This document shows positions 1 through 5,189 of a DNA stretch of 5,189 nucleotides, piece by piece. A program made the translations under genes and the position numbers. This DNA is from Alphaproteobacteria bacterium. Its GTDB lineage: Bacteria; Pseudomonadota; Alphaproteobacteria; Rhizobiales; Beijerinckiaceae. The notes beneath the pieces were generated by a model. The model saw nothing but the letters and a program-made list of their open reading frames with translations, had not been told where the DNA came from and did no database searches. The stretch covers positions 1 to 5,189 of the forward strand of contig RFZR01000136.1 in the NCBI GenBank assembly GCA_009920595.1, written 5' to 3'. Every line of letters starts with the position of its first letter. The stretch's first letter is position 1.

Positions 1-1
1 G

Positions 2-1668
2 CCGAATCGCACCGTGCTTGATCGCCTTGAAGATGTGATTGCACAAAATCACAATCGCGTTGCGTTGATTTCTGATCATGAAACCCTGAGCTTTGGTGAG
101 ATGGGCGCGCGGATCAACCGCATCGCGCGCTGGGCGAAAGCGAACGGAATCCAAAAAGGCGATTCGGTTGCGCTTTTTCTGCCGAACCGTCCCGATTATC
201 TCTGCATCTGGCTTGGCATTGCGCGTGCAGGTGGCGCGACGGCTTTGCTCAACACGTCGCAAACAAGCTTGCGATCATCGCGCATGATTTGCTTGAGATC
301 TATCATCACGCCATGGACAATGTGTCCGATGCGCCGCGCGTTTTCGTTCACGACTTTCAGGAGTCTGAATTTGATCGCGCGTTGCAACGTTTCTCTGACG
401 CAACACTTGAACCGCATGAACGTGTCGCGCTGACGCTCGATGATCGTTGCGTCTATGTTTATACCTCCGGCACCACTGGGCTGCCCAAAGCGGCCAATAT
501 CAATCACTATCGCGTGAGTGCCATGGCGCTGGGGTTCTCCTCTGTAATGGAAGCCGAGAAAAGCGACAGGCTTTATGATTGCCTGCCGATGTATCATTCG
601 AACGGCGGCATTCTCGCAACGCTTGGCACGCTCATTCGCGGTGGAAGTGTTGTGATCCGCGAAAAATTATCGGTTCGTGAATTCTGGTCTGATATCATCA
701 AACATAACTGCACTTTGTTTTTTTATATCGGCGAAGTGTGTCGCTATCTTTTGAATGCGCCGCCATCCCCGCTCGACCGCCAACATCGCATTCGTCTGAT
801 TTGCGGCAATGGTTTGCGGCCTGATATTTTTCAAGCTTTCTCGAAGCGTTTCGGCATCAAACATATTCGTGAATTTTATGGCGCGACCGAGGGTAATATC
901 GCGCTGTTTAATTTTGATTCACGCCCTGGTGCGATTGGTCGTATTCCGAAATGGGCGGAGAAGCGGTTTGTTGTCAAAGTCGTGCGCTTTGATGTCGAGA
1001 ATGAAAAGCCAATGCGTGATGCCGATGGGCGGTGCATACCATGCAAGCCGGGCGAGATTGGCGAGATCATCGGCGAGATTATTGATGATCCGAATGCACC
1101 GGCCAATCGCTTCGAGGGCTACGCCGATACGAATGCAAATGAGACGAAAATTCTGCGTAACGTTTTCCGCGATGGTGATGCGTGGTTCCGCTCCGGTGAT
1201 CTCGTGACGCGCGATGAGCGCGGCTATTTCTATTTCGTTGATCGTATCGGTGATACATTCCGTTGGAAAGGCGAGAACATCTCGACCAATGAAGTGGCCG
1301 AAACCATCAACACGCATCCGGGTGTTGCGTCTTGCGCGGTCTATGGCATTCCGATTGCAAACCATGACGGCAAGGCGGGAATGGCGGCGCTGCATCTTTC
1401 AGAGCATGAGGCTTTCGATCTGGATCGTCTTACCAAACATCTCGTCGACAATCTGCCCCCGCATGCGCGTCCGCTCTTTCTGCGCTTGCGTCGCGAGGCC
1501 GATATGACCGGAACATTCAAAATCCGCAAAGTTGATTTGATGAAAGAAGGCCTCACGCCGCGTGATCTGAGCGAACCACTTTATATGTTTGACAGTGAAA
1601 CCGGGCGCTATCGCATATTGGATGAAGCGATGCGCGGGGATATTCTTGAAGGTCGGATGCGGCTCTAA
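2..1668 (+). pseudogene. very-long-chain acyl-CoA synthetase (FATP/FadD6-like), 5' partial, internally frameshifted
   Basis: This gene would activate long or very long chain fatty acids to acyl-CoA using ATP and CoA, via an acyl-adenylate, probably at the inner face of the cytoplasmic membrane. The open frame enters from the window edge, so the true start lies upstream. The N-terminal part is read in the frame of position 2 and ends at the family motif LFLPNRPDYLCIWLG followed by ALLNT (about 242-256). From about 256 the homology continues in the frame of position 1 (VANKLAIIAHDLLEIY) to the TAA at 1666-1668. Visible motifs in the second part are the ATP loop YTSGTTGLPKAA (about 460-495), the FATP-typical FYGATEGN (874-897), RSGDL (about 1189-1203), the hinge around FVDRIGDTFRWKGENIS, and TGTFKIRK, whose first lysine (codon 1519-1521) is the likely catalytic one. 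The first frame stops at 431-433, so no full-length protein can be made as written. Family assignment is secure. Pseudogene status depends on the read being correct. Confidence 0.72.
251..273 (+). other. probable deletion/frameshift junction in the FATP-like gene
   Basis: The conserved protein switches here from the frame of position 2 (ending ALLNT) to the frame of position 1 (continuing VANKLAII). Family members, as I recall them, have about 13 more residues at this point (a stretch like NLRGxSLAHCxxI). The shift of frame requires a loss of 3n+1 bases, which fits a deletion near 40 bases. A small inverted repeat, CGCAA (258-262) and TTGCG (269-273), lies at the junction. Whether it has anything to do with the lesion is unknown. 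Confidence 0.6.
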
Positions 1669-1689
1669 TTTAAAAAAGAAGAGTTAAGG

Positions 1690-3306
1690 TCACAACCGCG
1701 AACGCAATTCCCGCCGGATGATTTTCCCCGTCGTGGTCATCGGCAGAGAGTCGACAAATTCGATTTCGCGCGGATATTCATGAGCCGATAAACGCTCTTT
1801 CACAAATTGTGATATCTCGTCTTTCAGTGCATTGCTCGGCAAAAAGCCCGGACGCAAAACCACAAAAGCTTTGACGATTTCGGTGCGCAGCGCGTCTGGC
1901 TTACCGACTGCGGCAGCAAGCGCAATCGCCGGATGTTTAATCAAGCAGTCTTCAATCTCGACGGGGCCGATGCGGTAGCTTGATGACGTGATCACATCAT
2001 CATCACGGCCGATAAATTTGATGTAACCATCCTCATCCATCACGCCTTGATCACCGGTGGCCATCCAGTCGCCGATGAATTTTTCGTGGCTTGCCGCTTC
2101 ACGATTCCAATAACCAAGAAACATCACGGGATCAGGGCGCGCGATGGCAATCTGTCCCACTTCGCCGCGCGCACATTCTGTGCCGTTAGCACGAATGATC
2201 GCGACGCGATGCCCGGGAACAGGCTTGCCAATGAATCCTGGCTTGACCATTGAAAGTGCATTGCACGAACCGATGACGAGATTGCATTCGGTTTGGCCAT
2301 AGGCCTCGTTGATCGTGAGGCCTAACTCCTCTTGTGCCCATAACAGCGTTTCCGCACCAAGTGCCTCGCCAGCGGAAGCAATGGTTCGCAAATTCAATTC
2401 ATATTTGGTGCGTGGATTTTTGATTGTGCGCAACATGCGCAGCGCCGTCGGCGGCACAAAGAGATTGCGGATCTTGAAATCCTGCATCAACCGATAGGCT
2501 TCATGAGCATCGAACTTGTCAAACTTTCGCGCCACAACCGGCACCCCATGCGCAAGCGATGGCAGAAGGCCGTTTAACAATCCACCCGCCCACGCCCAAT
2601 CCGCCGGTGTCCAGAGGAGATCGCCTTCACGCGGGAAAAATTCATGGACCAATTCGAAGCCGGGCAAATGTCCTGGCAAAACACGATGCCCATGCAGCGC
2701 ACCTTTTGGCTGGCCTGTCGTTCCGGATGTGTAAATCATCAAGGCCGGATCATCGGCCAATGTGTTAACCGGCGTGAATTCATCAGAGTGTGCAGCAAGC
2801 GCGGCGTTAAAATCTTTCGCGTTGCCTTCATCACCATCAACTGAAAGCAGGAGTTTAAAATCAGGGAGCGGTTCTGTCGCGCTGTTTAACTTCTGTAAGC
2901 TCGCTGAATTGGTGATGAGGCCGGTTACTCCAGCATCATGAAGCCGATAGAGAAGCGCATCGACACCGAAGAGGACGGCGAGTGGCAGCGCCACCGCACC
3001 GGCTTTGTAAATCGCAATATGGCTCTCAGCGACTTCGCGCGATTGCGGCAACAAAATCGCAATGCGTTCGCCGCGTTTGATGCCGCTCTTCACGATGAGA
3101 TTCGCAAGTTGATTGGAGCGCTTGCGCAAATCAGCGAAACTCACGCGCTCAGCTTTGCCTGAAACATCGACATCAAGAAGCGCCAAACGATCAGGCTCAC
3201 GCGCTGCCCAATGATCGCACACAGCGACGCCGATATTGTAGCGGTCTGGCACGTTCCACCGGAACGCCGTGCGCAGGCTCGCCTCATCAGGGCTGAAAGG
3301 AAGCAT
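1690..3306 (-). CDS. AMP-forming acyl-CoA synthetase (acetyl/medium-chain, ACSM-like)
   Basis: This is a soluble adenylate-forming enzyme that converts a carboxylic acid, ATP and CoA to acyl-CoA, AMP and pyrophosphate. The substrate is probably a short to medium chain or branched acid, but it cannot be read from the sequence. The protein has 538 residues, normal for the family. In order it shows the N-terminal family block FRWNVPDRYNIGVAVCDHWA (16-35), the ATP loop IYTSGTTGQPKG (191-202), the acid-pocket region WTPADWAWAGGLLNG (232-246), YGQTE (336-340), the ATP-ribose Asp in ATGD (416-419), the hinge FIGRDDD (431-437) and the C-terminal catalytic Lys528 in TTTGKIIRREL. The hinge continues as TSSSYRIGPVEIED, where relatives have Gly at residue 443 (SGYRIG or AGYRIG); see findings. 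The ATG at 3306 matches the usual N-terminus; only a weak Shine-Dalgarno (GAGTGG, spacing about 10) precedes it. It is convergent with the FATP-like gene and lies 87 bases downstream of putR in the same direction. The family is certain, the substrate is not. Confidence 0.93.
   Translation of the reverse strand: MLPFSPDEASLRTAFRWNVPDRYNIGVAVCDHWAAREPDRLALLDVDVSGKAERVSFADLRKRSNQLANLIVKSGIKRGERIAILLPQSREVAESHIAIYKAGAVALPLAVLFGVDALLYRLHDAGVTGLITNSASLQKLNSATEPLPDFKLLLSVDGDEGNAKDFNAALAAHSDEFTPVNTLADDPALMIYTSGTTGQPKGALHGHRVLPGHLPGFELVHEFFPREGDLLWTPADWAWAGGLLNGLLPSLAHGVPVVARKFDKFDAHEAYRLMQDFKIRNLFVPPTALRMLRTIKNPRTKYELNLRTIASAGEALGAETLLWAQEELGLTINEAYGQTECNLVIGSCNALSMVKPGFIGKPVPGHRVAIIRANGTECARGEVGQIAIARPDPVMFLGYWNREAASHEKFIGDWMATGDQGVMDEDGYIKFIGRDDDVITSSSYRIGPVEIEDCLIKHPAIALAAAVGKPDALRTEIVKAFVVLRPGFLPSNALKDEISQFVKERLSAHEYPREIEFVDSLPMTTTGKIIRRELRSRL
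2300..2324. repeat. perfect 8-bp inverted repeat inside the acyl-CoA synthetase gene
   Basis: TAGGCCTC (2300-2307) and GAGGCCTA (2317-2324) are exact reverse complements separated by nine bases. The repeat lies within the codons for about residues 328-336, next to the conserved YGQTE block. No run of T follows on either strand, so it does not look like a terminator. It may simply reflect codon choice for Leu-Gly-Leu and Glu-Ala-Tyr. Confidence 0.35.
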
Positions 3307-3393
3307 TGTCTATGGGCCACTCAAGAAAAGCGGCGCATTTAGGCAGGAAGCTTCTTTTTTTGCAACGCAACAAATGAGGAAATGGTCAATCGC

Positions 3394-3855
3394 CTAGACG
3401 GGCAGGGCGCCGTCCGATTTCACTTCTTCCATCACCGCAAAGGTCCGGCTTTCTTTTACCCCCGGGAGCGCCAAGAGCACATCACCCAAAAAGCGACGAT
3501 AGGCCGCCATATCCTCAACGCGTGTTTTAACGAGATAATCAAAACCGCCCGCGACCATATGGCATTCCAGTACTTCGGGTGCGGTTTGAACGGCTTCGCT
3601 AAAGCGGGCGAATACATCGGGCGTGGTTTTATCGAGCGTTACTTCGACAAAAATCAAAAGCCCTCGGCCAAGCTTTTTAGGGTCGAGCATGGCGCGAAAG
3701 CCCATCACATAACCGTCTCGCAACAGACGTTTTACACGTTCGCTCGCGGCCGTCGGCGAAAGCCCGACTTTTTCAGCAAGATCGACGGTGGTGATACGGC
3801 CGTCATCTTGCAGCCAATTGAGAATCTTCCGGTCGATCCGATCAAGGTCAGACAT
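3394..3855 (-). CDS. putR: Lrp/AsnC-family regulator, probable proline-responsive activator PutR
   Basis: This is a cytoplasmic DNA-binding regulator of 153 residues, the usual Lrp/AsnC length. Residues 4-54 form the winged helix-turn-helix, opening with LDRIDRKILNWLQDDGR and with the recognition part around TTVDLAEKVGLSPTAASERV (22-41). Residues about 66-146 form the effector-binding RAM domain, with VAGGFDYLVKTRVED (101-115) as the amino-acid-pocket segment and LPGVKESRTFAVMEEVK near the end. The gene is divergent from putA with 123 bases between the start codons. This is the arrangement known for PutR in Agrobacterium and Rhodobacter capsulatus, where an Lrp-like protein activates putA in the presence of proline. 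That role is inferred here from family and position. The ATG at 3855 is preceded by AGGA at a 10-base spacing. The tail after the RAM domain is short (SDGALPV). Transcription may continue into the acyl-CoA synthetase gene downstream. Confidence 0.88.
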   Translation of the reverse strand: MSDLDRIDRKILNWLQDDGRITTVDLAEKVGLSPTAASERVKRLLRDGYVMGFRAMLDPKKLGRGLLIFVEVTLDKTTPDVFARFSEAVQTAPEVLECHMVAGGFDYLVKTRVEDMAAYRRFLGDVLLALPGVKESRTFAVMEEVKSDGALPV

Positions 3856-3867
3856 ATTCGCTAAATC

Positions 3868-3934
3868 CTATAAATTTTTTAGTTATTCCAACTATAATTT
3901 ATCAAAAAATACCAATTAAAACACTATAAATTTT
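3868..3934 (+). repeat. three CTATAA(A)TTT elements, candidate PutR operator array
   Basis: CTATAAATTTT occurs at 3868-3878 and again at 3924-3934, and a shorter copy, CTATAATTT, at 3892-3900. All three are in the same orientation, with start-to-start distances of 24 and 32 bases. Lrp-family proteins commonly bind several AT-rich, partly symmetric sites in a divergent control region, so these are candidate PutR sites. AT-rich sequence yields similar words by chance, and the middle copy overlaps the possible -10 box, so the operator role is an inference. Confidence 0.45.
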
Positions 3935-3944
3935 GATATATGAT

Positions 3945-3962
3945 GAAAAAATCAATTTTTTC
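3945..3962. promoter_or_regulatory. perfect palindrome GAAAAAAT-CA-ATTTTTTC upstream of putA
   Basis: The two 8-base arms GAAAAAAT (3945-3952) and ATTTTTTC (3955-3962) are exact reverse complements around a 2-base centre. The palindrome ends three bases before the putA ribosome binding site, probably inside the putA leader. With so short a centre it is more likely a binding site for a dimeric protein than an RNA hairpin. An operator for PutR or another repressor, or a bent A-tract, are all possible. Only the symmetry itself is certain. Confidence 0.5.
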
Positions 3963-3964
3963 GT

Positions 3965-3970
3965 GGAAAG
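3965..3970 (+). promoter_or_regulatory. putA ribosome binding site GGAAAG
   Basis: GGAAAG lies eight bases before the ATG at 3979. It decides between that start and two adjacent in-frame ATG codons at 3940 and 3943, which lie within the AT-rich control region and have no purine-rich GG motif ahead of them. Confidence 0.6.
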
Positions 3971-3978
3971 TCGCTTTC

Positions 3979-5189
3979 ATGACGTCTTTTACCCCCTTCC
4001 GCACCGATTTCGCCCCTCGGGACGAGGATATTGCTGCGCGCTTGTTGCTGACGGCTACGCTTTCTCCCGAAGTTGAAAAGCGCGTTGATCAATCAGCGAA
4101 GGGCATGATCCACGCGATCCGCACCAAAACATCGGGCCTCGGCGGTGTCGAAGAATTGCTGCGTGAATATTCGCTCTCAACGCCTGAAGGTCTCGCTTTG
4201 ATGGTGCTCGCCGAAGCCCTGCTTCGTGTGCCGGATGCTGCAACCGCCGACAGTCTGATTGAAGACAAGCTCGGTCAAGGCGATTTCTTGAATCACGAAA
4301 CGCAATCGGATGCGATTTTGGTGTCAGCGTCGGCTTGGGCGCTTGGCCTCACGGCGCGTGTCATCCAACCGGGTGAAACGCCAGAGAGCATGATCGGCAA
4401 ACTCGTGAAGCGTCTGGGTTTGCCGACCGTTCGTACCGCAACACGTCAAGCCATGCGTGTGCTCGGCAGTCATTTCGTGCTTGGCCAGACGATTGATGAA
4501 GCGCTTGAGCGCGCGCGTTCCGGCACGGGCAAACTCTTCCGCTATTCCTTCGACATGTTGGGTGAAGGCGCGCGCACGCAGGAAGATGCGGATCGTTATG
4601 CGGCCTCATATAGCGCTGCCATTGCTGCGATTGGCAAAGCGGCAGGTAATGAGCCTTTGCCGAACCGCCCCGGCATTTCGGTAAAACTCTCAGCGCTTCA
4701 TCCACGTTATGATTGGCTCTCGCGTGAACGCGTGATGCGCGAGCTTGTGCCAGTGCTCTTACGTCTCGCACAAGAAGCGAAATCCTATGACATGAATTTT
4801 ACCGTGGATGCGGAAGAGGCCGATCGCCTCGAACTCTCGCTCGATGTCATCGCCGCTGTCTTTGCTGATCCATCGCTTGCCGGTTGGGATGGTTTTGGCC
4901 TCGCCATTCAGGCCTATCAAAAGCGCGCAATAGACGTCATCGACTGGATCGACACTCTCGCAGCACACCACAATCGCCGTATGATGGTGCGTCTGGTGAA
5001 GGGCGCCTATTGGGATACCGAAGTCAAACGCGCGCAAGAGCGTGGCCTTCATGATTATCCTGTCTTCACGCGTAAAGCGATGACGGATCTCAATTATGTC
5101 GCCTGTGCCGAACGTATGCTCAAAGCACGGCCGCGTATTTATCCGCAATTTGCAACGCATAATGCGCTGACGGTTGCATCCATTCTGGA
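3979..5189 (+). CDS. putA: bifunctional proline dehydrogenase / P5C dehydrogenase PutA, N-terminal part (3' partial)
   Basis: PutA oxidises proline to pyrroline-5-carboxylate with FAD, passing electrons to the membrane quinone pool, and then oxidises the product to glutamate with NAD. The window holds 403 codons and the frame stays open to the end, so the second (aldehyde dehydrogenase) domain lies outside. Residues 1 to about 180 form the helical arm and alpha domain that precede the barrel. The proline dehydrogenase barrel then shows YSFDMLGEGART (189-200), GISVKLSALHPRY (232-244), VDAEEADRLE (276-285), VRLVKGAYWDTEVKRAQ (337-353) and FATHNA (391-396). The Lys in the second motif and the Asp in the third correspond, as I recall, to the E. 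coli PutA active-site Lys329 and Asp370. The later Tyr and Arg-Arg proline contacts are beyond the window. There is no N-terminal ribbon-helix-helix domain, so the enzyme should not repress its own gene as E. coli PutA does, which agrees with a separate PutR next door. The start at 3979 is chosen for its GGAAAG site; an in-frame ATG at 3940 would add 13 residues. Confidence 0.95.
   Translation, partial: MTSFTPFRTDFAPRDEDIAARLLLTATLSPEVEKRVDQSAKGMIHAIRTKTSGLGGVEELLREYSLSTPEGLALMVLAEALLRVPDAATADSLIEDKLGQGDFLNHETQSDAILVSASAWALGLTARVIQPGETPESMIGKLVKRLGLPTVRTATRQAMRVLGSHFVLGQTIDEALERARSGTGKLFRYSFDMLGEGARTQEDADRYAASYSAAIAAIGKAAGNEPLPNRPGISVKLSALHPRYDWLSRERVMRELVPVLLRLAQEAKSYDMNFTVDAEEADRLELSLDVIAAVFADPSLAGWDGFGLAIQAYQKRAIDVIDWIDTLAAHHNRRMMVRLVKGAYWDTEVKRAQERGLHDYPVFTRKAMTDLNYVACAERMLKARPRIYPQFATHNALTVASIL

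Larger units (their letters stand above)
3856..3978. promoter_or_regulatory. divergent putR-putA control region, very AT-rich
   Basis: The 123 bases between the two start codons must hold the promoters of both genes. By hand count, positions 3856-3962 contain 19 G or C in 107 bases (about 18%), against roughly half in the flanking genes. A perfect TATAAT lies at 3893-3898 on the + strand, a possible putA -10 box. No good -35 hexamer sits at the right distance, as would fit a promoter that needs an activator. On the - strand TTGATA (3905-3900) followed after 18 bases by TAAAAA is a weak candidate for putR. The promoter assignments are guesses. That the region is regulatory is well supported by its position, composition and repeats. 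Confidence 0.7.

Noticed and set aside
256..270. Programmed -1 ribosomal frameshift joining the two halves of the FATP-like gene
   Set aside because: No X-XXY-YYZ slippery heptamer lies in the proper frame, and the family residues missing at the junction cannot be restored by a shift.
289..1668. A separate gene starting at the TTG at 289
   Set aside because: Conserved family sequence continues upstream of 289 in the same frame, no ribosome binding site is apparent, and the product would lack the N-terminal part of the adenylation domain.
1669..1689. Bidirectional terminator between the convergent synthetase genes
   Set aside because: The 21-base gap contains an A-run but no inverted repeat able to form a stem.
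3307..3393. Promoter (TTGACC at 3389-3384 on the - strand) and terminator (GAAGCTTC followed by T residues) between putR and the synthetase
   Set aside because: TTGACC has no acceptable -10 box at 16-18 bases. GAAGCTTC is an 8-base palindrome without a loop, so it cannot form a terminator stem.
3382..3864. 160-residue open frame on the + strand opposite putR
   Set aside because: It is the complement shadow of a clear Lrp-family gene and shows no recognisable domain of its own.
4361..5160. Two open frames (136 and 133 residues) on the - strand opposite putA
   Set aside because: They overlap strongly conserved putA coding sequence, and their composition looks like antisense of that gene. No motif or start signal supports them.
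1..5189. Mobile element, CRISPR array, tRNA or defence system
   Set aside because: No tandem spaced repeats, transposase or integrase motifs, tRNA-like folds or defence protein motifs were recognised on either strand.

Overview
The window looks like ordinary chromosomal catabolic DNA from an alphaproteobacterium, possibly of the Hyphomicrobiales (Rhizobiales) type. The evidence is an Lrp-family regulator of the PutR kind divergent from a putA that starts without a ribbon-helix-helix domain, plus a stand-alone acyl-CoA synthetase that closely resembles homologues I recall from Bradyrhizobium/Rhodopseudomonas-like bacteria. Base composition of the genes is roughly 50% GC. The lineage call is inference from remembered families, not from a search. 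No rRNA, tRNA, CRISPR, phage, insertion sequence or toxin-antitoxin unit was seen.

Left part (to 1668, + strand): the 3' part of a very-long-chain acyl-CoA synthetase of the FATP/FadD6-like type, entering from outside the window. It is broken near 251-273. The conserved protein passes from one reading frame to another there, and about 13 family residues appear to be missing, so it is annotated as a probable pseudogene (or an assembly or sequencing error).

Middle (1690-3306, - strand): an intact 538-residue acyl-CoA synthetase of the acetyl/medium-chain (ACSM-like) type, convergent with the first gene across a 21-base gap. Its catalytic lysine and nucleotide loop are present, but the hinge motif carries Ser where the family nearly always has Gly.

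Right part: an Lrp/AsnC regulator (putR, 3394-3855, - strand) and proline dehydrogenase/P5C dehydrogenase (putA, from 3979, + strand, running off the window end) diverge from a 123-base, very AT-rich control region. That region holds three copies of a CTATAA(A)TTT element and a perfect 8+8 palindrome just upstream of the putA ribosome binding site. By analogy with known PutR systems, PutR would sense proline and activate putA, so that proline is oxidised to glutamate. The acyl-CoA synthetase lies downstream of putR in the same direction, 87 bases away, so read-through is possible but not shown.

No previously undescribed multi-gene system was found. The most useful points for a second look are the disrupted FATP gene, the hinge substitution in the second synthetase, and the repeat architecture of the putR-putA control region.
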